From positions 1 through 64,000 of the forward strand of contig NZ_NFIQ01000006.1 of assembly GCF_002159455.1 (NCBI RefSeq): a stretch of DNA of 64,000 nucleotides, given 5' to 3'. The position numbers were made by a program, and so were the translations under genes. Under the pieces are notes generated by a model. It saw only the letters and a program-made list of their open reading frames with translations. It had not been told where the DNA came from and ran no database searches. The DNA comes from Flavonifractor sp. An306. GTDB lineage: Bacteria; Bacillota; Clostridia; Oscillospirales; Oscillospiraceae. Positions 19,761-27,474 of the stretch are shown piece by piece (positions within the stretch are counted from its first letter, which is position 1; each line of letters starts with the position of its first letter).

Positions 19761-21620
19761 ATGGTAAACTATATGAGCACCAAAGAAGCTGCTGCGCTCT
19801 GGGGTATCGGGGACCGCCAAGTGGCTAACCTTTGCAAAAATGGGGATATCCCAGGGGCTGTCAAGCAGGGGCGCAGTTGGATGATTCCAGCCGATGCCAA
19901 AAAACCGGCTGACAAGCGCATTAAGACGGGTGAGTATATTCAGTCTGCGAAGCCGGCGACCCTTCCGCTGCCCATTGGGATTAGCGATTACCGCCTGGCC
20001 TCCTCCAGCTACTATTACATTGACAAGACCTTGATGATCAAGAATTTCCTGGATGAACGCCCCATGGTTTCCCTGTTCACTCGCCCCCGCCGGTTTGGCA
20101 AAACACTGAACATGGACATGCTGCGGGTTTTCTTTGAAAAGTCGGAGGAGGACACCTCTGTTTATTTCAAAAACAAGAAAATCTGGACCTGCGGGAAGTA
20201 TTATCGAGATTTTCAGGGGAAGTATCCCGTGATCTATGTGACCTTTAAGGATGTAAAATGCGACTCTTGGGAGGATACCTACGACCTGGTCTGTCAGATC
20301 CTCCGCAATGAAGTTCAGCGCCACCGGGAATTGCTGAACAGCGACCGGATCTCCACCTATGATAAAAAGTATTTAGAGGAAGTCCTGGAGGGATCGGCCA
20401 GCGAATCGGATATGGCCATGGTATTTCTGAATTTGTCCCGTATACTCCATGCCCATTACGAGACCGCCCCTATCATCATCATCGACGAGTACGACACGCC
20501 GATCCAGCAGGGCCATACGCTCGGCTACTACGACAAGGTCATCGGATTCATGCGCAACCTGTTTTCCGGCGGCCTGAAGGATAACCCGCATCTCTCCTTT
20601 GGTTTCCTCACCGGCATCCTCCGTGTTGCCAAGGAGAGTATCTTCAGCGGTCTCAATAACATCACGATCAACTCCATCCTGGATAATAAGTACAGCTCCT
20701 ACTTCGGATTCACTCCGGACGAAGTGAAGGAGATGGCATCGTACTACGGGGTGCCAGAGAAGTATGATGAAATCTGCGAGTGGTACGACGGCTACCGGTT
20801 CGGCAAATCTGAGATTTTCAACCCCTGGTCCGTGATCAACTACTTCAACTCCGGCTGCGAGCCCAAGGCATTCTGGCTGTCTACCGGTAGCAACGAGATC
20901 ATCGGCGAGGTCATTGCTCAGGCAGACCAGGATATTTATGAGAAGCTGACATCCCTGGTCTCCGGCAAAACCATTGTCTCCTATGTTGACACCAGCGTGA
21001 TCTATCCTCAAATAAAGCAGAACCCGTCAGCGATTTACAGCTTTCTTCTGGTCGCCGGTTATCTGAACGCCGTCAAGGTCGATTCTTCCTTCGGTGACGA
21101 CTACATGTGCGAGCTGGCGCTGCCCAACAAGGAGATTTCCTTTGTCTACCGCAAGGAGATCCTGCAGAAACTCAACAACATTATCCCACAGTCCACCGTG
21201 ATTGCCGTCCAGGAGGCTATCTATTCTGGGGACGGGCAACGGATCCAGAAGCTGATCCATGATCTGCTGCTCCAGTCGGTCAGCTGCTTCGATACGGTCG
21301 GAGAAAACTTTTATCACGGCTTTATGTTGGGGCTCTGCACCATGTTGAGCGGCTCCTATACCACATCTAACCGGGAAGCGGGGGAGGGGAGGTATGATAT
21401 TCAGATCATGCCGAAGACGCCGGCACTGCCAGGGATATTGATCGAGTTGAAGGCCGAAAAGCAATGCTCACAGGAAAAGCTGGAGCAGCTTGCGAAGGCG
21501 GCGTTGGAGCAGATCAATGAGCGGAAGTATGAGGTGGACATGGTGGCCAGGGGAGTTTCGGTTATCTTCAAGTACGGGGTAGCGTTCAGTGGGAAAAATG
21601 TCGCGGTAGCGGTAGGCTAA
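19761..21620 (+). CDS. HTH-fused AAA ATPase with PD-(D/E)XK nuclease domain, 619 aa
   Basis: The ATG at 19761 follows GGAAGGAGG. Residues 4-50 form a MerR/excisionase-like helix-turn-helix (STKEAAALWGIGDRQVANLCKNG), an uncommon addition. The AAA-ATPase_like domain follows, with Walker A variant RPRRFGKTLNMD (near 107) and Walker B IIIIDEYDTP (near 238). The C-terminus carries the PD-(D/E)XK nuclease-superfamily domain (RYDIQIMP then GILIELKAEK, near 545-567). The ATPase/nuclease family is abundant in anaerobic gut bacteria and is often called DUF1703. Its function is unknown. It stands alone between elements E and F; the palindrome of F starts 32 bases after the stop. Confidence 0.9.
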   Translation: MVNYMSTKEAAALWGIGDRQVANLCKNGDIPGAVKQGRSWMIPADAKKPADKRIKTGEYIQSAKPATLPLPIGISDYRLASSSYYYIDKTLMIKNFLDERPMVSLFTRPRRFGKTLNMDMLRVFFEKSEEDTSVYFKNKKIWTCGKYYRDFQGKYPVIYVTFKDVKCDSWEDTYDLVCQILRNEVQRHRELLNSDRISTYDKKYLEEVLEGSASESDMAMVFLNLSRILHAHYETAPIIIIDEYDTPIQQGHTLGYYDKVIGFMRNLFSGGLKDNPHLSFGFLTGILRVAKESIFSGLNNITINSILDNKYSSYFGFTPDEVKEMASYYGVPEKYDEICEWYDGYRFGKSEIFNPWSVINYFNSGCEPKAFWLSTGSNEIIGEVIAQADQDIYEKLTSLVSGKTIVSYVDTSVIYPQIKQNPSAIYSFLLVAGYLNAVKVDSSFGDDYMCELALPNKEISFVYRKEILQKLNNIIPQSTVIAVQEAIYSGDGQRIQKLIHDLLLQSVSCFDTVGENFYHGFMLGLCTMLSGSYTTSNREAGEGRYDIQIMPKTPALPGILIELKAEKQCSQEKLEQLAKAALEQINERKYEVDMVARGVSVIFKYGVAFSGKNVAVAVG

Positions 21621-22003
21621 GGCTCTATGACCGATGGCCGCGTCACTGGGTCTTTTCTACGGAGATAAGGAGGGCTTGGATTTCTTCTGGTTGTCGCCCC
21701 TGCGGCTGGTGCCACCCGCCCCGAGTCCCCACGCAGACCGCTCCGCTAGGTCTGCAGTGCCCGATGCCGCCATGATGAGGCTGTTGGCGCGGCGGGGCCA
21801 CCCGGCTCAGCGTTAGATACAACAAAGAGCGCTGGTCCTTGCGGCGTCCGCCGGGCAGGGGCCCAAATCCGCCGAGTATCGGGCTGAGCAGGCCAGGAGC
21901 AGCGGCCTGGTGCTGGCCTGCTGAAAATTTGCAAGGAATATTTTGTATTTCATGGAATATTTTTTGCGCACCAGTCATATAGTTGTTCAGTTCCCAATTA
22001 GGC

Positions 22004-22032
22004 TTTACATCATGCTGGATGGAGAGTATAAT
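22004..22032 (+). promoter_or_regulatory. Near-consensus promoter of the candidate small RNA
   Basis: TTTACA, 17 bases, TATAAT. This is one of the best sigma-A-type promoters in the window, yet no gene follows. Confidence 0.65.
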
Positions 22033-22038
22033 CGGAAC

Positions 22039-22180
22039 GAATACGGGTTTTGTTTTGCAGACCGCCAGCCAAATGGGGGACTTCCTAATATTTAGGAAGG
22101 TTTGGCTGGCACCCCGAAGAGCCGTCTCATTATAGCGGTTCTCCTCTAAGGGCTCCTGGCTTAGCCAGGGGCTCTTTTTT
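22039..22180 (+). ncRNA. Candidate structured small RNA, about 140 nt
   Basis: The predicted transcript starts about seven bases after TATAAT. At 22064-22110 it forms an interrupted stem: GCCAGCCAAA pairs with TTTGGCTGGC, and inside it CTTCCTAA pairs with TTAGGAAG. It ends in an 11-bp terminator hairpin with six T at 22150-22180. No open frame lies in it. I do not recognise an RNA family. Confidence 0.55.
22150..22180 (+). terminator. Rho-independent terminator of the small RNA
   Basis: GGGCTCCTGGC pairs with GCCAGGGGCTC around a TTA loop (with G-T pairs), followed by TTTTTT. Confidence 0.75.
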
Positions 22181-22641
22181 ACCCAAATCCACGAGGGGAG
22201 GGGCGGGAATTGATTCTTTGGGATTGGAGCGGCGGCATGCATCACCCGCCCCAAGCCCCCCCCGGCTCGATGCCGCCCGGATGAGGTTGCAAGCGCAGCG
22301 GGGCCGCCCTGCTCAGTGTTGGATACAACAAATAGCTTGGCATCTTGCGCAACCCCGCCGGGCAGGAATCCAAATCCGCCGGGTGTCGTGCTGAGCAGGC
22401 CAGCGGCCTGTGGGGGTGCTCGGAGCGGGTGGTGCGTGCCGCAGGGCCAGAGAACCGAGCAAAACCCGCCCTCCACTTTTCTCCGTAGAAAAGACAAAAA
22501 GAAGCCCAGCTCCTTGTGGACTCCAACTGTGGCGATGATCCCCCAAAAGACGGGCATAAGATATGTCCAGAACACTGACTGCTCCCACCTCTTACGAAGT
22601 GGGCTTTCCCGCAGCTACATCTGTAATGGGAGGTCACCCAA

Positions 22642-23190
22642 ATGGTAACATCACCACAAAAAGAGATCGAAAGAATCCTGTCCCCATTTGTTGGCTCAGT
22701 CTCATACCGTCCCGGTCCGCCTGGAAGAGACGATGATGCCAAGAAGGCCCTGCTGGAGACCCTGAATATCCTTCAGCAATACGAGCCGCCCAAGGCCGAG
22801 TTCCGGGATGGTTGCCATAACCATGGCTACGGCCACTACCTGTTTCTGCAGAAGCTCCAGCACATCTTTCTTGAGCTCGCACGCGGGCGGTATGCCCCCG
22901 CCTGCAACGAGGTCGACACCTATATTTATGAGTACCCCATCGAGGAAAGGAGGATCCATCACGGCCTGGTCATGCTTCTGGAGAAAGTCCAAACTGGAGA
23001 GCTCTGATCGCATCAGCCTGTTTCCAGGGTACTATGCCGCTGATCTGCGAACCCTCTGCTCCAACCCCTATTTCAAAGAGGCGCCTGAATACACCAGGCG
23101 GCGTTTCCTGGACTTCGCCATTGAAGTCGTGAAGATGGATCTCCTGTGCCCGGTAGATCCCGCAATCTGCTGCCTGAAGGCAGAGCGGGC
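22642..23190 (+). pseudogene. Frameshifted hypothetical gene
   Basis: The ATG at 22642 follows GGGAGGTC and encodes 121 residues up to a stop at 23007. Coding character then continues in the next frame (SLFPGYYAADLRTLCSNPYFKEAPEYTRRRFLDF) to about 23190. A single shift near 23000 explains this. The joined product would be about 180 residues, soluble and unrecognised. Confidence 0.45.
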
Positions 23191-23195
23191 CTATC

Positions 23196-24295
23196 ATGCC
23201 TCTTCTTGCCGCGTATTGCCAGAAGTGGTTCTATTCCAGGATGCTCGACGAAAAGCACCCCGATTGGTCTGTCACGCAGAAAAAGAATCAGGCCAAAGAA
23301 GACCTGGGCAGCCAGTTTTACTACTACACAGAGGAAGAGCGCATTACTGGGTCTGCCATGGTTCAGGCTGCCGCATGGCTGGCCGGCGCCGACAAGCTGA
23401 GTGACCTGTCCGATCACGACCAGCAGATGCTGATCGCCCATGAGCGGAACCTCACCATGAAGGCCGCCAATGGATTTGTTAATGAAACTGACGAGGAAGT
23501 AGCCCGGTGGGTAGCCAACTCGGTCGCCGCTTACGCCGAGGGCGAGTACGGCCAGTGGGAAGCGTATATTTACTACCCTGGTGGCAACCTTCAGCCTATC
23601 ATTACCGTGCTCCCTCCTGGACCTATTGACGAGTTTGAGGGCTGGATCAAGATCAAAAAGACCGACCTCAGCGGCAACAACCTCGCCGGGGCGACCTTTG
23701 GGATCTATGTTGATTCTGGTTGTCAAAGTGGCACTGAAGTAATGACATTCACAACGACAGGCGATGAATGGACTTATGTAGATGTTAAAAACATCATGAC
23801 CTCCAGCACTCAGACCTTCTACCTCAAGGAACTTTCCGCTCCTGAAGATTATGTGCCCAGCGGGAGCAGCTACAATGTTACCGTCAGCTCCACCAACAAC
23901 TCCACCAAGGAAACCGCGGCGGCAGTCAACGGCGGCGTGGCCATTAAGAATGGTCTGCCCCAGCCTCCGGAGGGCGTGGTCAACAAGGTAGACCAGGATG
24001 GCAACGGCATTGGCCCCGCCACCTTCCATTTCAAGAGCCTGACCAACAGCGTGGACGCTGACTTCGAGACCGACGAGAACGGCGAGCTGCAGTTCCAGTG
24101 GACGGATCCGGACGGCGAGGACTATATCCAGCCGGGCGAGTACACCGTGACTGAGGAGATTGCCCCTCCGGGCTATGAGCATGGCCATAAGGATATGCCA
24201 GGTTGGTTGATTTTGACCAGCCAAGTACCCTGAGTTTCACACTGTCCACACCCAGCACGCCCGGGGCAAGGTTCTTCCGCACCAATTACTCAGAC
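23196..24295 (+). pseudogene. Remnant of a Cna-B surface protein
   Basis: The frame starting at 23196 has no ribosome site or signal peptide. Its first 120 residues resemble the linker or thioester-like head of clostridial pilin-like proteins. Two Cna-B-type domains follow, EGWIKIKKTDLSGNNLAGATFGIYV and GVVNKVDQDGNGIGPATFHF, each closing with the E-box (FYLKELSAP, YTVTEEIAPPGY). A stop at 24233 interrupts the next domain, which continues in another frame (FDQPSTLSFTLSTPST) to 24291. It lacks both ends of a functional adhesin. Confidence 0.6.
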
Positions 24296-24323
24296 ACTTC
24301 GCTTATCCCGTCAGAAACATAGA

Positions 24324-24352
24324 TTGATTTTATAAAAGAATTGCAATATAAT
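24324..24352 (+). promoter_or_regulatory. Promoter of the relB-like gene
   Basis: TTGATT, 17 bases, TATAAT, about 20 bases upstream of the start codon. Confidence 0.6.
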
Positions 24353-24372
24353 CGCTACAATAGGAGACAGGT

Positions 24373-24627
24373 ATGATGGACATTAATGTAACTTTTCGTA
24401 TAGACGCCGAGACCAAGGCCCAAATGGAGGACATCTGTGCTCAAATCGGAATGACTACATCCGATGCCTTTAACATTTTTGCCAAGGCATTCGTCCGCGC
24501 AAAGGGGATACCGTTTCCGGTTAATCTTTACGCACCACTTGAGGCGACTCCAAGTGAGCAGATGCTGGCCGATGCCAGGCAGACCATTTTTGACTCTGGC
24601 ACGGATTGCCAGAGGATGGCGGAATAA
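24373..24627 (+). CDS. RelB/DinJ family antitoxin, orphan, 84 aa
   Basis: The start ATGATG follows TAGGAGACAGG. Residues 3-45 (INVTFRIDAETKAQMEDICAQIGMTTSDAFNIFAKAFVR) are a standard ribbon-helix-helix DNA-binding domain of the RelB/DinJ family. C-terminal residues vary, as is usual where the antitoxin grips its toxin. No RelE/YafQ gene follows: a mini repeat element begins at the very next base after the stop. It may act as a solitary antitoxin, or the toxin has been lost. Confidence 0.85.
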   Translation: MMDINVTFRIDAETKAQMEDICAQIGMTTSDAFNIFAKAFVRAKGIPFPVNLYAPLEATPSEQMLADARQTIFDSGTDCQRMAE

Positions 24628-24732
24628 CTTTTCTACCTGTTGTCGTGCCAAGGGGGCTCGAGACGGGTGGCGCAAGCCGCCGTGCCAGACAGCCAAAGCA
24701 AATCCGACCGCCTGCTTCTTCTTGTAGAAAAG
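24628..24732. mobile_element. Minimal terminal-inverted-repeat element G, 105 bp
   Basis: It starts CTTTTCTAC, ends GTAGAAAAG and consists almost only of the conserved subterminal block (GTTGTCGTGCC, GGGCTCGAGACGGGTGG, GCCGTGCCAGA). It abuts the relB stop codon, the shortest member seen here. Confidence 0.5.
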
Positions 24733-24876
24733 ATAAAAGGACGGGCTGATATCTCCAAGAATCAGGAGCTTGCGGCTTTTCGGCGATGCTTTGCGGAGCT
24801 CGCTTTCAAGAGCACCTAAAAATGCTGAGCGAAACCAGAAGAAATAAACCAGCACAATAATAAAGGAGAACGGATT

Positions 24877-25143
24877 ATGCCAGAACTTTGTAGGTTTTAC
24901 GATATTGCGATTGAGATGGTTTACAGTGACGATGCCCAGTTACAGCGTCCACATTTCCTTGTGTACTACAAAGAATATGAGGCGTCAGTGGGGGTTGATG
25001 GAGAGCTCTTGTCCGGTAGCCTCCCCATCAAGCAGCTGAAGATGGTTCAGGCCTGGGCGGTAATCCATGAGGACGAGTTGTACAGAGCGTGGAACAATGC
25101 AGTCCGAAATATGCCTGCCGGCGAAATTGCCCCGCTGCAGTAA
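24877..25143 (+). CDS. DUF4160 domain protein, 88 aa
   Basis: The ATG at 24877 is close after AAAGGAGAACGG. The sequence (MPELCRFYDIAIEMVYSDD...HFLVYYKEYEASVGVDGELLSG...WAVIHEDELYRAWNNA) has the complete DUF4160 layout. A DUF2442 gene follows after 11 bases with its own AAGGAGG. This pair is frequent in bacteria and has been suspected to be a toxin-antitoxin-like module; its activity is not established. Confidence 0.85.
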   Translation: MPELCRFYDIAIEMVYSDDAQLQRPHFLVYYKEYEASVGVDGELLSGSLPIKQLKMVQAWAVIHEDELYRAWNNAVRNMPAGEIAPLQ

Positions 25144-25154
25144 GGAGGAACTCT

Positions 25155-25448
25155 ATGTATATCGTCGACGGTATCGCCTATGCCGGTGATCGGAAACCCG
25201 TTATTAGAATCAGAGGTGTGCGCCCACTAGAGGACTATAAGCTGTGGCTGCGATTCAACACTGGCGAGGCAAGGGTATTCGACTTTAAGCCGCTGCTGAA
25301 CGAACCAGGATTTGTCCCGCTCCAGGATCCGAAGGTTTTCTGCGGGGTGTATATCGACTATGGCGTGACCGCTTGGAATAACGGCAATATCGATATTGCG
25401 CCGGAGTATTTATATGAAAATTCGACTCCTGCGGAGGATGTCGTATAG
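25155..25448 (+). CDS. DUF2442 domain protein, 97 aa
   Basis: The ATG at 25155 is seven bases after AAGGAGG. Residues 20-75 (VRPLEDYKLWLRFNTGEARVFDFKPLL, IDYGVTAWNNGNIDIAPEYLYE) match DUF2442, a small beta-rich fold with a WxxGxDIxPExLY signature. It forms an operon with the DUF4160 gene. Confidence 0.85.
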   Translation: MYIVDGIAYAGDRKPVIRIRGVRPLEDYKLWLRFNTGEARVFDFKPLLNEPGFVPLQDPKVFCGVYIDYGVTAWNNGNIDIAPEYLYENSTPAEDVV

Positions 25449-25677
25449 CGCAGAAGATGAATGCGAAGGAAATTAGGGGAAATAGAGCGGGTAGAAAGTA
25501 GCGGTTCAATCAGGATAACTTTCCAACATTTTTCCAACAAGGTATCGGAATGGGGTAAAGTGTAGAGGGATGAACAGGGACAAAACAGGAAATACATTCT
25601 ATATAACCATTGCGGCGCAAGGACTACAAGGGATATAGAGGGATGAATGGGTATTCCGTAAAATAAGCCCTGGCGTA

Positions 25678-25726
25678 TTGGTAAGGATGAGGTCGGCGGT
25701 TCAAATCCGCCCAGCAGCTCCAAAAA
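25678..25726 (+). repeat. Left attachment core: tRNA-Thr(GGT) 3' half
   Basis: The segment holds an anticodon loop TTGGTAA (anticodon GGT), variable loop AGGTC, a T arm with pairing GGCGG/CCGCC around TTCAAAT, and an acceptor end with CCA. The 5' half is absent. A near-copy lies at 36231-36279 in the same orientation, with the integrase gene between. This is the normal signature of integration at a tRNA 3' end. Confidence 0.75.
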
Positions 25727-25758
25727 TCCTCGAAAACTTCGGTTTTCGGGGATTTTTT
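25722..25758 (+). terminator. Terminator after the tRNA fragment
   Basis: AAAAATCC pairs with GGATTTTT, and CGAAAA with TTTTCG, followed by a T run. Confidence 0.65.
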
Positions 25759-25797
25759 GTTGCAGAAAGTTGTTTTACGGTGTGGCTCAAAAATTCC

Positions 25798-25818
25798 GAC
25801 CCACACCGTGACCCACAC
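25798..25818. repeat. Integrase arm-type sites, left end
   Basis: Two direct copies of GACCCACAC separated by CGT. The same arrangement occurs at 36097-36117, so each sits about 70-115 bases inside an attachment core. Confidence 0.6.
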
Positions 25819-25898
25819 GCCGAAACGGCCGGAAAGGACAAAAGAGCACCGGACGGGAAGATCTGCCTTCCCGCCCGGTTTTGCTGCTGTTTACTCGG

Positions 25899-27050
25899 TT
25901 ATATAACCTGTCCCAGGACGATGCCCATGGTCTGGGCAGCCTCGTCCTGCTTCTGCCGCGTGGCGTGGGTGTAGGTGCGCAGGGTAAACCCGGCGTCGTA
26001 GTGCCCCAGCATGGAGGACACAGTTTTCACGTCCACGCCATTTTGCAGGGCTGTGGTGGCGAAGGTGTGCCGGAGATCATGGAACCTGATGTGCTCCAGC
26101 CCAGCGTCCTTCAGGATCTTCTTATGCAGGTTGACTACCGAGTCCGGGTGGTACATCTCTCCGGTAAGGGGCGAGGGGAACAGGTAGGGGCTGTCCGGAT
26201 GCTTCTCATGCTCCTGGAGTAGCAGCTCTACCGCTGCCTGGGGGATAGACACCAGCCGCACTGAGTTTTCCGTCTTGGGCAGGGTCAGCTCCAGAGAACC
26301 GTCCGGGTTGCGGACGTACTGCCTGCTCACCGAGATCGTCCTGCTCTGGATGTCCACATCCTCCCACCGCAGAGCCACCAGTTCTCCCTTCCGAAGGCCG
26401 CTGGCCAGCTCCAGATAAAACATGGGCAGGAGCCCCCGCGCCCTGGCGGCCTCCAGGTAGGCGTGGATGTGCTCCGGTGGCAGGATCTTCATGTTCAGCT
26501 TCCGGGGCTTGGGTACGATGCAGTCCTCAGAGGGATTCCGTTGGATCAGCCGCTCCTTCACGGCCCGGTCCAGGGCACAGTGGAGCATCAGGTGGACGCT
26601 GCGGACGGTGGTGGTGCTCAGTCCCTTGTCCTGGTTCTTTCCGATGTGTATTCTGCCGCCCTCCAATAACTCTTTGTAGAGCTTCTGCAGGTGCCGGGTG
26701 GTCAGTTTCTTCAGCTTGACACTCCCGATGCGGGGAATAGTGTAGTGCTCAATGATCAGCTCGTAGCGGTTGGCCGTGGCAGTGCGGACATTGGGCTTGG
26801 CGTAGAGCTCATACCAGGTCCGCAGCCAGGTGGCCACGGTGTAGTCCTCAGAGCGGCCTACATCGATGCCCTTGACCTCCTCCAGTGCCGCCTTGAGCTT
26901 TTCTTTGACCTCCGCCTGGGTTTTGCCAAGTACATTTCGGATGATTCGCTTTCCGGTCTTGGCATCGTATCCGGCGGTGTAGCGCCCCTCCCAGCGGCCG
27001 TCCTTTCGCTTGCGGATGTTCCCTTCCCCGTTGGCCCGTTTCTTTGCCAT
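25899..27050 (-). CDS. Tyrosine site-specific integrase, 383 aa
   Basis: The ATG at 27050 follows AAAGGAGGCGATC. N-terminal residues 10-60 (RKRKDGRWEGRYTAGYDAKTGKRIIRNVLGKTQAEV) form the arm-binding AP2-like domain of Tn916-type integrases. A SAM-like core-binding domain follows. The catalytic domain has Arg in SGLRKGE (near 218), HDLRH (near 325), a His in MLGHYD and the nucleophile in RTYTH (near 360). The gene lies next to the left attachment site with its 3' end toward it and should catalyse excision and integration of the 10.6-kb mobilizable element. Confidence 0.95.
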   Translation of the reverse strand: MAKKRANGEGNIRKRKDGRWEGRYTAGYDAKTGKRIIRNVLGKTQAEVKEKLKAALEEVKGIDVGRSEDYTVATWLRTWYELYAKPNVRTATANRYELIIEHYTIPRIGSVKLKKLTTRHLQKLYKELLEGGRIHIGKNQDKGLSTTTVRSVHLMLHCALDRAVKERLIQRNPSEDCIVPKPRKLNMKILPPEHIHAYLEAARARGLLPMFYLELASGLRKGELVALRWEDVDIQSRTISVSRQYVRNPDGSLELTLPKTENSVRLVSIPQAAVELLLQEHEKHPDSPYLFPSPLTGEMYHPDSVVNLHKKILKDAGLEHIRFHDLRHTFATTALQNGVDVKTVSSMLGHYDAGFTLRTYTHATRQKQDEAAQTMGIVLGQVI

Positions 27051-27092
27051 GGTGATCGCCTCCTTTGCAGCAACACAACATACCACACCTTC

Positions 27093-27147
27093 CTGTGGAT
27101 AGCCATACCCAGCGGCCAGAGTTATCAAACTGTTATCAATTTGCCCA
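27093..27147 (-). promoter_or_regulatory. Shared control region upstream of the integrase
   Basis: About 55 bases match 29144-29196 upstream of mobC. On the minus strand both contain TTGATAACA, a second TGATAAC, TGGCCG and GGCTATCCACA. The tandem TGATAAC boxes could be operators and the TATCCACA resembles a DnaA box. The duplication suggests common control of excision and mobilization. Confidence 0.5.
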
Positions 27148-27248
27148 AGAGGAGATCTCTTTGTCAACGGTGTATCACTTTCCACCCGGGGAGAAAGCCG
27201 TTCTCTTTGTTTTATAGCGGCGCAGAATTTGAGTGGGCAATCCCTAAA

Positions 27249-27289
27249 GAAGCCAGTCTCCGCACCGAATTTTAGTGCGGAGACTGGGC
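27249..27289 (-). terminator. Terminator of the mobilization genes
   Basis: A 16-bp stem (AGTCTCCGCAC with GTGCGGAGACT plus AAGCC/GGCTT, one bulge) lies just after the last mobilization frame. The T run on the minus strand is weak. Confidence 0.5.
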
Positions 27290-27294
27290 TTCCA

Positions 27295-27474
27295 TCAACC
27301 CATCTGCTGACCCTGCTCGTGATCATCGGCCTTGTGGCCCATAGCAATCTTCTTTCTCTGCTCCCTGGCCAGGGTCTTCCGGTCGCCGTGCTGACGGCGC
27401 ACGGTGGCGTCAACCACATCCTCGCCGGGATTACCCTCCAGCCTGGCCAGCAGGCGGAGGATGTCCTCGGTCAC
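27295..27474 (-). CDS. Small mobilization-operon protein, 59 aa
   Basis: GTG at 27474 overlaps the stop of the upstream gene as GTGA, a typical coupled start. The product (TEDILRLLARLEGNPG..., then a basic end) looks like a real protein. The same frame is open all the way up to the relaxase start, so it could also be the natural relaxase C-terminus. Confidence 0.45.
   Translation of the reverse strand: MTEDILRLLARLEGNPGEDVVDATVRRQHGDRKTLAREQRKKIAMGHKADDHEQGQQMG

Larger units (their letters stand above)
21650..22495. mobile_element. Terminal-inverted-repeat element F, 0.85 kb, with an RNA unit inside
   Basis: Palindromes lie at 21652-21669 and 22476-22493. Both flanks carry the 250-base subterminal block also found in the right part of element E. 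The centre (21930-22182) is A+T-rich and contains a promoter, a strong stem-loop and a terminator, but no open frame with a ribosome site. Confidence 0.55.

Noticed and set aside
21643-22575. Minus-strand open frame of 310 residues across element F
   Set aside because: It crosses both element ends and the small-RNA unit and has repeat-derived peptides only.
24740-24825. Possible RelE toxin remnant after element G
   Set aside because: The short frame (DISKNQELAAFRRCFAELAFKST) does not show RelE features.
25678-25726. A functional tRNA-Thr gene
   Set aside because: The D arm and 5' acceptor strand are missing upstream; only the 3' half is present, as at 36231.
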